Shown here: positions 10,072 through 19,315 of the stretch, one piece after another
How positions within the stretch are numbered: position 1 is the stretch's first letter
How the letters are laid out: each line of letters begins with the position of its first letter
Assembly (NCBI RefSeq): GCF_016213215.1
Contig: NZ_JACRAW010000014.1
Span: forward strand, 1 to 53,995
From: Bradyrhizobium sp.
GTDB taxonomy: Bacteria; Pseudomonadota; Alphaproteobacteria; Rhizobiales; Xanthobacteraceae
DNA: 53,995 nt
Reading direction: 5' to 3'
Notes under the pieces: generated by a model
Databases searched by the model: none
What the model was told of the DNA's origin: nothing
Seen by the model: only the letters and a program-made list of their open reading frames with translations
Position numbers and translations under genes: made by a program

Positions 10072-10351
10072 TCACGTGATCGTGCCAATTGTGCGATGCG
10101 GCGTGTTCGATCTCGCACGCGCGTGAATGCCGCAATGCGCCCGATTGTTGCACCGAGTGCCTGTCCGAAAGGCAGATTCGACGTTGAGGTTCCAAATTGA
10201 TCAAGTCGCGCGGGATCGGCTTGGCAATACCGGCGTTCATCACTAAGGTCGCTCAGATAAGACCGACGGCTTCAACGTAACGGTCGCCGCGACGACGGGC
10301 AGCTTGGGCAGGCTGCACCGAACGACAACGCGGATTCGAGGAGGATGGTTC

Positions 10352-11968
10352 GTGCAAGAAACCGGCGTGCGCAACGGCGCCTTCGGCGCCGACAAATTCG
10401 GCCTTCAGAATCTCAAACGGGTGCACTGGAATCTGGGTGCGCCCCAGCTGTACCAATATTCACTGGCCGCAGGCGAGGCGGTGCTCTCGGCCGACGGCGC
10501 GCTTTGTGCGGACACCGGCGAATTCACCGGCCGCAGCCCGAAGGACAAGTTCACCGTCCGCGACGGCACCACCGACAAGAGGATGTGGTGGGCCGGTAAT
10601 CAGTCGATCACGTCCGAGCAGTTCGAAGCATTGTATAGGGATTTCCTCGAGCACGCCGAAGGCAAGACGCTTTATGCGCAAGATCTCTATGGCGGCGCCG
10701 ATCCAACCTACCGGATCAAGACACGGGTCTTCACCGAGCTCGCCTGGCATTCGCTGTTCATCCGCACCCTTCTGATCCGGCCGCAGGCGATCGAGCTCTC
10801 GACCTTCGTGCCCGAGCTCACCATGATCGATATGCCGAGCTTCCGCGCCGATCCCGAACGACACGGCGTGCGCTCGGAGAACGTGGTTGCAATCGATTTC
10901 GCCCGCAGGATCGTCCTGATCGGCGGGTCCTATTATGCCGGCGAGATGAAGAAGTCGGTTTTCACGACGCTGAACTATTACCTGCCCGAGCGCGGCGTGA
11001 TGCCGATGCACTGCTCGGCCAACGTCGGGCCTGCGGGTGACACTGCGATCTTCTTCGGCCTCTCCGGCACCGGCAAGACCACGCTGTCGGCCGACCCGAA
11101 GCGCACGCTGATCGGGGACGACGAGCATGGCTGGGGTCCAGAAGGCGTCTTCAATTTCGAAGGCGGCTGCTATGCCAAATGCATCAAGCTGTCGAAGGAA
11201 GCCGAGCCCGAGATCTGGGCGGCCAGCAAACGCTTCGGCGCGGTGCTGGAAAACGTGGTGCTCAACGAGGACACCCGGGAGGTGGACTTCAACGACGGTT
11301 CCAAGACCGAGAACACCCGCTCTGCCTATCCGCTCGATTTCATCCCCAACGCCTCGCGGACCGGCAGGGCGCCGCATCCGAAGAACGTGGTGATGCTGGC
11401 CGCCGACGCCTTCGGCGTGCTGCCGCCGATCGCCAAACTGTCGCCGGCGCAGGCGATGTATCATTTCCTCTCCGGCTACACCGCCAAGGTCGCCGGCACC
11501 GAGCGCGGCCTCGGCAACGAGCCGCAGCCGGAATTCTCCACCTGCTTCGGCTCGCCCTTCCTGCCGCTCGATCCATCGGTCTACGGCAACATGCTGCGCG
11601 ATTTGATCGCAGGGCACGATGTCGACTGCTGGCTGGTCAATACCGGGTGGACCGGCGGCAAGTACGGCGTCGGCAGCCGCATGCCGATCAAGGTGACGCG
11701 CGCGCTGCTCACCGCGGCGCTCGATGGTTCCCTGCGCAACGTCGAATTCCGCACCGACAAGTATTTCGGCTTTGCGGTGCCCACGGCGCTGCCGGGCGTG
11801 CCGAGCGAGATCCTCAATCCGGTCAACACCTGGCACGACAAGGGCGAGTTCGACAGGACGGCCCGTGCGCTAATTGGCATGTTCCAGAAGAACTTCGCCA
11901 AGTTCGAGGCCCAGGTCGATCCCGATGTGCGCGCGGCCGCACCGGACCTGCGGCTCGCGGCGGAGTAG
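10352..11968 (+). CDS. pckA: Phosphoenolpyruvate carboxykinase (ATP)
   Basis: A 538-residue cytosolic enzyme that converts oxaloacetate and ATP to phosphoenolpyruvate, CO2 and ADP in gluconeogenesis from dicarboxylates, the main carbon supply of rhizobia in plants. The P-loop GLSGTGKT (residues 236-243), the DDEHGW motif and the NTGWTGG segment are intact, and the length is normal. I chose GTG 10352 because AGGAGGA precedes it by about six bases and the protein then begins [11 protein letters not shown]. The frame extends upstream to ATG 10304, but with unlikely sequence. In other alphaproteobacteria pckA sits beside chvI-chvG and is linked to it; here two genes intervene. Confidence 0.97.
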   Translation: MQETGVRNGAFGADKFGLQNLKRVHWNLGAPQLYQYSLAAGEAVLSADGALCADTGEFTGRSPKDKFTVRDGTTDKRMWWAGNQSITSEQFEALYRDFLEHAEGKTLYAQDLYGGADPTYRIKTRVFTELAWHSLFIRTLLIRPQAIELSTFVPELTMIDMPSFRADPERHGVRSENVVAIDFARRIVLIGGSYYAGEMKKSVFTTLNYYLPERGVMPMHCSANVGPAGDTAIFFGLSGTGKTTLSADPKRTLIGDDEHGWGPEGVFNFEGGCYAKCIKLSKEAEPEIWAASKRFGAVLENVVLNEDTREVDFNDGSKTENTRSAYPLDFIPNASRTGRAPHPKNVVMLAADAFGVLPPIAKLSPAQAMYHFLSGYTAKVAGTERGLGNEPQPEFSTCFGSPFLPLDPSVYGNMLRDLIAGHDVDCWLVNTGWTGGKYGVGSRMPIKVTRALLTAALDGSLRNVEFRTDKYFGFAVPTALPGVPSEILNPVNTWHDKGEFDRTARALIGMFQKNFAKFEAQVDPDVRAAAPDLRLAAE

Positions 11969-11978
11969 ATTCACACGG

Positions 11979-12064
11979 CGTCATTGCCGGGTCTGTCCCG
12001 GCAATACGGCTCAAGGCGAAAACACTTGTTGTGACGGATGCGCGGATCAGGCCCGCGCATCACG
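11979..12064. repeat. Intergenic repeat of the GTCATTGCCGGG type
   Basis: Between the convergent pckA and thioesterase genes lies a repeat opening with CGTCATTGCCGGG-TCTGTCCCGGCAAT (a hairpin). It closes with GACGGATGCGCGGATCAGGCCCGCGCATCACG (a second hairpin), so the element has inverted ends. Related copies are at 17745-17833 and 25186-25303. It fills nearly the whole gap and may also serve as a bidirectional terminator. Confidence 0.75.
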
Positions 12065-12066
12065 AG

Positions 12067-12882
12067 CTACGCCTTGAAATAGGCGATCTGGGTCGTGGTC
12101 GCGAGCAGGCGGCCGCTCGGCGACCACAATTCGCCGTGCTGGTCGCCGTAGCTGCGGTGGAAGATCTTGGCGTCGGCGACCGCGAGCACGCGCGTGATGT
12201 CCTCGGCCGCGAGCTCTTCGGTGGCGGCGTGAAAATAGGTCGTGATCGAGACGGTTCCGAACGGGACCATTTCGCCCTTGGCATGGAAGATGCGGCCGAA
12301 GAAGGCGTCCGACATCGACATCAGAGAGAGGCAATCGATGTTTCTCGGCACGCGGTCACTGATCCACAATTTCGAATAGGCGCTGGACGGCGCGGCGTGC
12401 GGCGTGCCGACTTTGAGTTCGCCCTCGACAAAGCGGAAGTCGTACTGCTTGACCCAGGACATGCTGAGCTTGGCGAAGGGCAACGTCTCTTCGAACGGCT
12501 TTGCGTCCGGCGGTGTTACCGGCTGGTGCGACCAGGATGGGCGCCGTTCGGCGAACACGGCGGTCGCGAGCGTCGCGACGTCTCCGCCGTCTTGCGAAAG
12601 CTCGACGCACCAGTGCTGGGTGGAACGGTTCGCTTTCACCAGGCGGACGTCGAGGTCGAACGGGCCTTGAGCGATGGGGGCGCAGAAATTCACGGTCAGC
12701 GCCAACGGATCGCCGGAGCATTGCGGATGCTCGATCAGCGCGCGCAGGATGGTGGCGGCTGTGACCCCGCCGAACGGACCGACAAAGGCCCAGTAGTCAT
12801 CGCTGGTGTGTCCCCGCCAGCGGCTGTCGCCGGCGGTGACACGCGTGGCATCGTCGAACACGTGGGTGGATCTTGTGAGCAT
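12067..12882 (-). CDS. Acyl-CoA thioesterase (TesB-like, double hotdog)
   Basis: A 271-residue protein with the look of a tandem hotdog acyl-CoA thioesterase. It has an N-terminal hotdog with FGGVTAATILRAL (the family's GG-helix) and a C-terminal hotdog ending in HGELWSPSGRLLATTTQI, where TesB-type enzymes carry their late catalytic residues. It would hydrolyse acyl-CoA to free acid and CoA in the cytosol. Chain length or natural substrate cannot be read. It is flanked on both sides by repeats and has no operon partner. Confidence 0.8.
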   Translation of the reverse strand: MLTRSTHVFDDATRVTAGDSRWRGHTSDDYWAFVGPFGGVTAATILRALIEHPQCSGDPLALTVNFCAPIAQGPFDLDVRLVKANRSTQHWCVELSQDGGDVATLATAVFAERRPSWSHQPVTPPDAKPFEETLPFAKLSMSWVKQYDFRFVEGELKVGTPHAAPSSAYSKLWISDRVPRNIDCLSLMSMSDAFFGRIFHAKGEMVPFGTVSITTYFHAATEELAAEDITRVLAVADAKIFHRSYGDQHGELWSPSGRLLATTTQIAYFKA

Positions 12883-12906
12883 CGCATTCCTCGCAACCTG
12901 CCAATC

Positions 12907-13027
12907 CGTCTTTGCGAGGAGCGAAGCGACGAAGCAATCCAGACCAGTTGCATGGCGATGTTTCTGGATTGCTTTGCGCGCCTGTCATCGGGCGCGTATT
13001 CGCGCGACCCGTTGGCTCGCAAAGACG
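12907..13027. repeat. Intergenic repeat with 12-bp inverted ends (CGTCTTTGCGAG)
   Basis: An element of about 120 bp between the thioesterase start and the glgP end. Its ends are perfect inverted copies: CGTCTTTGCGAG at 12907-12918 and CTCGCAAAGACG at 13016-13027. Inside, AAGCAATCCAG (12932-12942) pairs with CTGGATTGCTT (12964-12974). The nested inverted repeats allow a long cruciform or RNA hairpin. No open frame is present, so it is a non-autonomous repeat rather than an insertion sequence. Confidence 0.8.
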
Positions 13028-13111
13028 AGCTGAAGCATTAGTCCCAGTATCGCCGCCGCCGAAATAAATTCAATGACGTTCCGGGTAATGCTGATTTCGC
13101 GTGCCGGAATT

Positions 13112-15655
13112 TCAGCGCGTGGCGCCGCGCTGAAGTTCTTCTTCCTGCAGCGGGCCCGGAGCGGGGTGCACGGGCACGGTCCAGATCTCCTCGGCATATT
13201 CGCGAATGGTGCGGTCGGAGGAGAACCACGCCATGCGGGCTACGTTGAGGATGGCGGCACGTGTCCATGCCGGCACCACCTGCCAGCGCGCATCAATGCC
13301 GCGCTGGCACTCGTAGTAGGAATCGAAATCGGCGCTGACCATGTAGTGGTCGAGATACCGGAGCGCATGCGCGATCGACTCGAAGCGGCGGGGATCGCCG
13401 GGCGAGAACTCCCCGCTGCCGATCGCATCGATGGCGCGCGCCAGCCGCGGCGAGTTGCGGATCGCGTCGGAAGCATCGAGCCCCTGCTTTCGTCGTACAA
13501 TGACGTCCATCGCCTCCATGCCGAAGATCGCGATGTTTTCGGCGCCGACATGATCGCGGATTTCGATATTGGCGCCGTCCAGCGTGCCGATCGTAATTGC
13601 ACCGTTCAGCGCCAGCTTCATGTTGCCGGTCCCGGAGGCCTCCATGCCGGCGGTGGAGATCTGCTCGGAGAGGTCGGCGGCGGGGATGATCACTTCCGCG
13701 AGGCTGACGTTGTAGTCCGGCAGGAACGCGACCTTGAGAAGACCGCGGATCGATGCGTCGTTGTTGACGATCTCGGCGACGTCATTGATCAGCTTGATGA
13801 TCAGCTTGGCGTAGCGGTAGCTCGCCGCCGCCTTGCCGGCGAAGATCTTCACGCGCGGTACCCAGTCGCGGTTGGGATCGTCCTTGATTGCCTGATAGAG
13901 GGCAATCGTCTCCAGGATATTGAGGAGCTGACGCTTGTATTCGTGGATGCGCTTGATCTGCACGTCGAACAGCGCGCCAGGGTCGACCCAGATGTTGAGC
14001 CGCTCGGCAATCAGGCGCGCCAGTGCCATCTTGTTGTGGCGCTTCACGCTACGGAATTGCTGCTGGAATGCATTGTCGCTGGCGCGCGCCTCCAGCAGTT
14101 CCAGCCTGTTCGGATCGTCGAGCACGGCGTTGCCGCAGGCCTCGCGCAACAGTTTTGTCAGCTTCGGATTGGCGAGCATCAGCCAGCGCCGGAAGGTGAT
14201 GCCGTTGGTCTTGTTGACGATGCGGCTGGGATAGAGATGGTTCAGATCGTGGAAGACGGTCTCGCGCATCAAATCGGAATGCATCGCCGAGACGCCGTTG
14301 ATACGGTGCGAGCCGACGAACGCCAGCTGCCCCATCCGCACGCGCCGACCGCTCTTCTCGTCGATCAGCGAGACCGAGGCGCGGAAATCGATGTCGCCGG
14401 GGCAGCGCGCTTCCGCCAACGCCAGATGGTTGACGTTGATGCGGTAGATGATCTCCAGGTGCCGCGGCAACAGCCGCTCGAACAGTTCGACGGGCCAGGT
14501 CTCCAGCGCTTCGGGAAGCAGCGTGTGGTTGGTGTAGGACAGTGTCGCGACAGTGATCTTCCAGGCCTCGTCCCAGCGGAAGTTGTGCAGGTCGATCAGG
14601 ATCCGCATCAGCTCGGCGACCGCGAGACTCGGATGCGTGTCGTTGAGCTGCACCGCCACTTTCATGGCGAGGCTGCGCAGCTGCCCGTCGGCGGTCATGT
14701 GGCGCTTGACGAGATCCTGCAGCGAAGCGGAGACGAAGAAATATTCCTGCCGGAGCCGCAGCTCGCGGCCGGCGTGGCTTTCGTCGTTCGGATAGAGGAA
14801 CTTGCAGATCGCCTCGGCCCGCGCCTCCTCGGCGCTGGCGCTGACATAGTCGCCGGTGTTGAAGACGTCGAGCCTCAGCGGGTCGGACGCCCGCGCCGAC
14901 CACAGCCTCAGCGCGTTGACGTGCTGGCCGCGCCAGCCGACGATCGGGGTGTCGTAGGCGACCGCCTGCACGGTCTCCGCCGGATGCCAGATCGCGCGGT
15001 CGCGCCCCTTGTCGTCGACATGTTCGACGCCGCCGCCGAAATGGATCTGGTAGACCACTTCCGGCCGCTGCAGTTCCCAGGGGTTGCCAAAGCTCAGCCA
15101 TTCGTCCGGATATTCCTGCTGCCAGCCGTTGTTGATGAACTGGCGGAACAGCCCGAAATCGTAGCGGATGCCATAGCCGATTGCCGGAATGGCCAGCGTC
15201 GCCATGCTTTCCATGAAGCAGGCGGCAAGACGCCCAAGACCGCCGTTGCCCAGCGCCGCATCTGGCTCGCATTTGCGCAGGTCCGACAGATTGACGCCGA
15301 GGTCGCCGAGCGCCGCGTCGAACACGGACAGCAGCCCCATATTGTTCAGCGCGTCGCTGAACAGCCGCCCGATCAGGAACTCGAGCGACAGATAGTAGAC
15401 CCGCTTGCGGCCGGCATCGTAGCTCTCCTTCTCGGAGGTCAGCCATCGGTGCACGATGCGGTCGCGCAAGGCGAGCGCTGCAGCCTTGTACCAGTCGTGC
15501 CGCGTCGCCACGCTTGCGTCCTTGCCGATGGCGAGCCGCAGCTTGGCCAGGATCGCGCCCTTGATCTCGGCAAGCGTCAGTTCATCAATCGGGTGGTCGG
15601 GCGTCGGATAATGGAACAACTGATCGTGCAACTTCGCATCCTGACAGTGTGACAA
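13112..15655 (-). CDS. glgP: Glycogen/alpha-glucan phosphorylase
   Basis: An 847-residue GT35 phosphorylase that releases glucose-1-phosphate from glycogen using phosphate. The PLP-binding lysine is Lys680 in GTGNMKLALNG. Other family blocks are CMESMATLAIPAIGYGIRYD near residue 160 and KRIHEYKRQLLN near 565. Length is normal for a bacterial enzyme. The start, ATG 15655, has no strong Shine-Dalgarno match. No glgA, glgC or glgB lies nearby, so it stands alone here, unlike the usual glg cluster. A large open frame on the opposite strand is an antisense artefact. Confidence 0.97.
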   Translation of the reverse strand: MSHCQDAKLHDQLFHYPTPDHPIDELTLAEIKGAILAKLRLAIGKDASVATRHDWYKAAALALRDRIVHRWLTSEKESYDAGRKRVYYLSLEFLIGRLFSDALNNMGLLSVFDAALGDLGVNLSDLRKCEPDAALGNGGLGRLAACFMESMATLAIPAIGYGIRYDFGLFRQFINNGWQQEYPDEWLSFGNPWELQRPEVVYQIHFGGGVEHVDDKGRDRAIWHPAETVQAVAYDTPIVGWRGQHVNALRLWSARASDPLRLDVFNTGDYVSASAEEARAEAICKFLYPNDESHAGRELRLRQEYFFVSASLQDLVKRHMTADGQLRSLAMKVAVQLNDTHPSLAVAELMRILIDLHNFRWDEAWKITVATLSYTNHTLLPEALETWPVELFERLLPRHLEIIYRINVNHLALAEARCPGDIDFRASVSLIDEKSGRRVRMGQLAFVGSHRINGVSAMHSDLMRETVFHDLNHLYPSRIVNKTNGITFRRWLMLANPKLTKLLREACGNAVLDDPNRLELLEARASDNAFQQQFRSVKRHNKMALARLIAERLNIWVDPGALFDVQIKRIHEYKRQLLNILETIALYQAIKDDPNRDWVPRVKIFAGKAAASYRYAKLIIKLINDVAEIVNNDASIRGLLKVAFLPDYNVSLAEVIIPAADLSEQISTAGMEASGTGNMKLALNGAITIGTLDGANIEIRDHVGAENIAIFGMEAMDVIVRRKQGLDASDAIRNSPRLARAIDAIGSGEFSPGDPRRFESIAHALRYLDHYMVSADFDSYYECQRGIDARWQVVPAWTRAAILNVARMAWFSSDRTIREYAEEIWTVPVHPAPGPLQEEELQRGATR

Positions 15656-16246
15656 GCCAAATCATACGCGCCTTGCTGCGCAACCGAAACCCGGGTTGCC
15701 GCGGGTGCGGGTTGCCTGGTTGCCCCAAAGGTTCCCCGCAAGGACCGGGCCGCCAAATCCACCTGAACCCGCCGGGTTGCGGCGCCATACGGCCGGGCGG
15801 ATCGGGGCCCTGTAAGGCAAGGCGCTTACAGTAAGAGGCTGCGAGTGAAGATCTCATGAACTGGAACCAAGGCGAAATCATCGCCGCCCGCCGCACCATA
15901 CGTCTTGCTGCCAAAGAGATGCTGTTGAGCAATCTTTCCTAGCTCGAGGGGGCGCGAAAAATCTTTGCATCACTTGATGCGGCCCGGCTCAGTGAATGGG
16001 ATTTCCGATTGGCGCCGTTCATCAGCATCGTTTGAGACACCGACGCGCTCCCCTCGGAATGGGACGGGCCGCTTTGGCAGATCGAAGCGCACACCGTGGC
16101 CGGAGCCTCTTCGCCTCGCCTTGATCAGGGACGAAAATGGACGGGCGAACAAATTAAGAACACTTTAGCAAGTGACTGATATATCATTGTGATTCGGCGT
16201 ATCGCCGACACAATATCTAGGGTCTGTCCGACTTTGCGAGGACTAC
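15656..16246. other. 590-bp gap without a convincing gene
   Basis: The stretch between the divergent glgP and the 143-residue unknown gene is rich in GGGTTGC/CCGGG runs in its first 150 bp and more AT-rich after 16100. A 28-codon frame opens at ATG 15856 and stops at 15942, without a good ribosome site; I do not call it a gene. The AT-rich part (16140-16245) probably holds the promoter for the gene at 16247. No tRNA, repeat or clear regulator site was seen. Confidence 0.5.
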
Positions 16247-16678
16247 ATGTCCACTATCGCTTTTGATCAATTTGCCCTCACCCGCATTGGCGACTTTGCG
16301 CGCTCGCTGTCGCGCCTGCATCAAGCGGCGCGCCACCGGCCGGTGAATGACGATGAGATCGACCGCGAATTCAACGCGGTGTGCCAGTCGATCTGGGGCT
16401 ACACCACCGACGATTTCAGCGACGAGCTATTTTCCGCCGACGATCATCTGTTCCTCGATACCCTGGACGAGGCGCATGCGCGCATTTTTGCCGCCGAGCA
16501 GGGCTACGACCTCGTTGATGACAGCGGCATGCTGACCGATTGGTGGGGTTTCTGCTGGATGATCCTCGCGGAGAAGCGCGGATTTCTGACACCGGAGAAC
16601 CGCGCCGCCGCGCGTGCAGCGATCGAGGAAAAATACCTCGCGGCGCCGAACGTCATCGGCGTGATCATCGGAAGGTGA
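16247..16678 (+). CDS. Conserved hypothetical protein, 143 residues
   Basis: A small soluble acidic protein without signal peptide or membrane segment. I do not recognise a domain. Notable parts are a helical N-terminus (DFARSLSRLHQAAR) and an aromatic stretch, DDFSDELFSADDHLFLDTLDEA. A Trp-rich segment TDWWGFCWMILAEKRGF follows, and an Ala-rich C-terminal helix. An AT-rich promoter-like region precedes it and a repeat element follows. Codon use looks like that of its neighbours, supporting a real gene. Function unknown. Confidence 0.7.
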   Translation: MSTIAFDQFALTRIGDFARSLSRLHQAARHRPVNDDEIDREFNAVCQSIWGYTTDDFSDELFSADDHLFLDTLDEAHARIFAAEQGYDLVDDSGMLTDWWGFCWMILAEKRGFLTPENRAAARAAIEEKYLAAPNVIGVIIGR

Positions 16679-16690
16679 GAAGGTTGCCCG

Positions 16691-16812
16691 CCATCCTGAG
16701 AAGCCGCGCAAGCGGCGTCTCGATAGGATGAGGCCGCGGGAGGCCTCATGGTTCTGCCGGCGATGCGAAGCATCGTTCGGAGACGGCGCATGCACGCCTC
16801 CTCACCATGAGG
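16691..16812. repeat. Intergenic repeat (CCATCCTGAG...CACCATGAGG type)
   Basis: This stretch between two convergent genes opens with CCATCCTGAG, has the stem GCCGCGCAAGCGGC, then GCGATGCGAAGCATCG. It closes with CTCACCATGAGG, which pairs with CCTCATGG at 16744-16751. It belongs to the dispersed palindromic repeats of the window but to a different family from those at 11979 and 12907. No coding potential. Confidence 0.7.
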
Positions 16813-16814
16813 AT

Positions 16815-17621
16815 CTACTCCACCGCCGCGCGTTTGGCGGATTTTGGCGATAGCTTCGGCACCTCGATCAAGGTAGGTGGAGCTTCGTGAGCCGCATCGG
16901 AGATCGGCGCGTCGCCGGTCACCATCTCGGCGCGCACCGGAGCGACCTTCATCACCCCGAGCCGCGCGCGCACCTCCGGGGTCAGCCCGGGATAGGACGC
17001 AACCGGCGTGAATTCCGCGGCCTGGTTGTTGCCGATGCGGACGCCCGAATAGGCAACCAATCCATCGGTGGTAGCGATGACATCGCCAGGTCGCAGCGAC
17101 GTGTCGAGGGCGACGTCGATCGGCGCGAGTCCGGCGGGATCGCGCCCGTTGCAGGTGCAGTCCGCGCGCAGCGCCTTGCGGTAGGCATAGGCGTTCTCGC
17201 TGTCGGCATAGCGCTCGCCGGTGGCGGCATGGGCACCGTCGATATTGGAGCCGAAATAGACCTTGGTGACGCTGGCTGGGCAGAACGCCTGGCACATTTG
17301 CGCCGGCGACGCGCTGCCGCGCATCAGCGGAAAGTACTTGCCGTCACAGGTGCGCACACAGAAGGCGGGTCCCGAGCCGGCCATGACCGGACGGGATACA
17401 GGCTGCTGATTGCCGTAGGGTTGCCACCCGCCGGGATCGGCATAGGAGTTCGCCTGCGCCGGCACTTCGCGCTGGGGCCTCTGGAAACCGCCGAACAGGA
17501 AATCGAACAGGTTCTCGGCCGAAACCGGCGCCGGTGCCAAGAGGAGCGGCATGGCGATCGTGGCGGCGGCAATTGACATCACGCGGCGCCGCCTTCGCGC
17601 AACCGACCACTCTCTACGCAA
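16815..17621 (-). CDS. DUF2865 exported protein
   Basis: A 268-residue protein with an N-terminal arginine-rich stretch (VARRRRRVMS) and a hydrophobic segment, ending near VSAEN, that looks like a signal peptide. The body carries the Cys-rich DUF2865 pattern: FCVRTCDGKYFPL, QMCQAFCPAS, VYFGSNID and the CTCNGRDPAG motif. The even number of cysteines and the export signal suggest disulphides in the periplasm. The family is common in Bradyrhizobium relatives and has no known function. A second possible start lies at the Met of MSIAAAT, about 14 residues in. Confidence 0.82.
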   Translation of the reverse strand: MRREWSVARRRRRVMSIAAATIAMPLLLAPAPVSAENLFDFLFGGFQRPQREVPAQANSYADPGGWQPYGNQQPVSRPVMAGSGPAFCVRTCDGKYFPLMRGSASPAQMCQAFCPASVTKVYFGSNIDGAHAATGERYADSENAYAYRKALRADCTCNGRDPAGLAPIDVALDTSLRPGDVIATTDGLVAYSGVRIGNNQAAEFTPVASYPGLTPEVRARLGVMKVAPVRAEMVTGDAPISDAAHEAPPTLIEVPKLSPKSAKRAAVE

Positions 17622-17744
17622 CGCTTACTCCACCGCACGCAACTGACCATGCCGAGGCCGTGCCTCAGCTTTGGGTTGATCATAGCGTTGGATGGTAAAT
17701 GAGCGGTCACCGGCGCGCCGCTTTGCCGGAAAAGAGGCGCGCAT

Positions 17745-17833
17745 CCGTCATGGCCGGGCTTGTCCGGGCCGTCCACGAAATTCTTGAATCGATCGGCCAA
17801 GATGTGGACGCCCGGCAGAGGACGGCATGACGG
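17745..17833. repeat. Intergenic repeat of the GTCATGGCCGGGCTTGTCC type
   Basis: An element with inverted ends, CCGTCATGGCC at the left and GGCATGACGG at the right. An internal GTCCACG pairs with the GTGGAC before CGCCCGGC. It is the same family as 25186-25303. It sits between the starts/ends of the DUF2865 and pyrE genes, both on the minus strand, immediately downstream of pyrE. Confidence 0.75.
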
Positions 17834-17848
17834 CCTTGGCTGAAGCGA

Positions 17849-18412
17849 TCAGCTCTTCAAGAATTCCGAGGCCTTGTAGAGCGAACGGAAGGGGATGCCG
17901 GCCTGCGCGAAGGTTTCGCTCGCGCCCTCCTCGCGGTCGACCATCGTGAAGACCAGCACGACGTTGGCGCCGGCTTCGCGCAAGGCCTCGACCGCCTTCA
18001 TCGCCGAGCCGCCGGTGGTGGTGACGTCCTCGACCACGACCACGCGCTTGCCCTGAAGATTCTCGTCCTTGGCCAATCCCTCGATCGCCAGACGCGCGCC
18101 GTGCTCCTTCGGCTTCTTGCGGACGAAAAAGGCCGCGATCGGATGGCCCTTGAGCCAGGACAGCTGGGCGATGGCGCCGGCGAGCGGCACCGCGCCCATC
18201 TCCAGCCCGCCGACAAAGTCGAGCTGGTCGTCCTTCAGCGCTTCGTAGGTGAGCTCGGCGAGGAGCGCCGCGCCCTCTGGATCGAGCATGGTCGGCTTGA
18301 GGTTGAAATAGAAATCGCTCTTGCGTCCCGAGGCGAGCGTGATCTCGCCGCGTCCGAACGAGCGCTTGCGGATGATGTCGTGAAGGCGGGCGCGGGAGGC
18401 TGATTTCGACAC
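17849..18412 (-). CDS. pyrE: Orotate phosphoribosyltransferase
   Basis: A 187-residue cytosolic enzyme joining orotate to PRPP to give OMP in pyrimidine synthesis. The PRPP-binding motif [14 protein letters not shown] is at residues 124-137, and the catalytic-loop region RKKPKEHG is at 98-105. The start ATG 18412 begins [14 protein letters not shown]. Length is normal for the short form. The GST gene on the other strand starts 180 bases away. Confidence 0.96.
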   Translation of the reverse strand: MSKSASRARLHDIIRKRSFGRGEITLASGRKSDFYFNLKPTMLDPEGAALLAELTYEALKDDQLDFVGGLEMGAVPLAGAIAQLSWLKGHPIAAFFVRKKPKEHGARLAIEGLAKDENLQGKRVVVVEDVTTTGGSAMKAVEALREAGANVVLVFTMVDREEGASETFAQAGIPFRSLYKASEFLKS

Positions 18413-18592
18413 GGCGTTCTCTTAAGGTCTATATGTTTGAAAAGCAGCGGAATTTACCGGCGCTGGCCGTTACATTCCAGAGCGGAGACAACGCCGTCAA
18501 CAGGCCCATCCGCCGCAGCGGCCGGTATTTTGACGCCGGTTGTAAGGCCGGGTCAGTCCAGCGTACTGAGGCGCTTTCGCGGAGGAACAAGG

Positions 18593-19219
18593 ATGACCAT
18601 CGAGCTCTACGCCTGGAACACGCCGAACGGCCGCAAGATTTCCGTTGCGCTGGAGGAGATGGAGCTGCCCTACAAGGTGATCCCGGTGAACATCTCCAGG
18701 GGCGAGCAGATGGCGCCGTCGTTCCTCGAAATCAGCCCCAACAACAAGATCCCGGCGATTGTCGATCCCGGTGGCCCCGAGGGGAAGCGCGTCAGCGTCT
18801 TCGAGTCGGGCGCGATCCTGCTCTATCTCGGCGAGAGGACGGGAAAATTCCTGCCTAAGGCCCTGATCGACCGCATTCCGGTCTATGAATGGCTGATGTG
18901 GCAGATGGGCGGCTTCGGCCCCATGCCCGGGCAGGTGCACCACTTCATCGCGCTGGAAAACGAGCAGGACCGTGCCTACGGCCTGAAGCGCTTCATGGCG
19001 GAGACGCGGAGGTTGTATGGCGTGTTGGACCGGCGGCTTGAGGGCCGCGAGTTCGTTGCCGGCGATCTGTCGGTTGCTGATTTTGCCATCCTCGGCTGGG
19101 CCTGGCGTCATCCGCGCCACAAGGTGGACCTTGCGGATTTTCCCAATGTCGAGCGCTGGTACAATGCGTTGATGGCGCGCCCGGCCGTCAAGCGCGGCAT
19201 GGAAGCAAGATTGGACTAG
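18593..19219 (+). CDS. Glutathione S-transferase family protein (YfcG/nu-class-like)
   Basis: A 208-residue cytosolic protein with an N-terminal thioredoxin-fold domain (1-85) and an all-helical C-terminal domain. The TPNGRKIS motif near residue 9 is that of YfcG-type nu-class enzymes, which use Thr/Asn to bind glutathione and act as disulphide oxidoreductases. FESGAILLYL carries the Glu-Ser glutathione gamma-Glu contact. ATG 18593 is preceded by GGAGG at 18581. The open frame extends upstream to 18437, but that part is unlike the family. Confidence 0.9.
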   Translation: MTIELYAWNTPNGRKISVALEEMELPYKVIPVNISRGEQMAPSFLEISPNNKIPAIVDPGGPEGKRVSVFESGAILLYLGERTGKFLPKALIDRIPVYEWLMWQMGGFGPMPGQVHHFIALENEQDRAYGLKRFMAETRRLYGVLDRRLEGREFVAGDLSVADFAILGWAWRHPRHKVDLADFPNVERWYNALMARPAVKRGMEARLD

Positions 19220-19221
19220 TT

Positions 19222-19314
19222 GGCGAATAGCGAAGGGGGCGAGTAGCGAATAGGAAGTAGTATTCCGCGCTCCGCCCGCGACGACTATTCGCTAGTCCCT
19301 ATTCGCCATTCGCC
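19222..19314. repeat. Inverted repeat with GCGAATAGCGAA units
   Basis: The gap between the convergent GST and polA genes holds GGCGAATAGCGAA at 19222-19234 and its near-perfect inverse TTCGCCATTCGCC at 19302-19314. Inside are a second unit GAGTAGCGAATAGG (19241-19254) and its inverse around 19284-19297. The element could form a long hairpin and stop transcription from both sides. It ends two bases before the polA stop codon. Confidence 0.75.
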
Positions 19315-19315
19315 C

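Noticed and set aside
11179..13041. 620-residue plus-strand frame across pckA and the thioesterase
   Set aside because: It spans the end of pckA, a repeat and the opposite-strand gene; composition is that of an artefact.
13073..15652. 859-residue open frame antisense to glgP
   Set aside because: It lies wholly opposite a clear phosphorylase gene with all family motifs; long antisense frames are expected in GC-rich DNA, and the protein is Arg/Val/Asp-rich without a domain.
15856..15942. 28-codon frame in the gap upstream of the gene at 16247
   Set aside because: No good ribosome site and no known family; too short to support.
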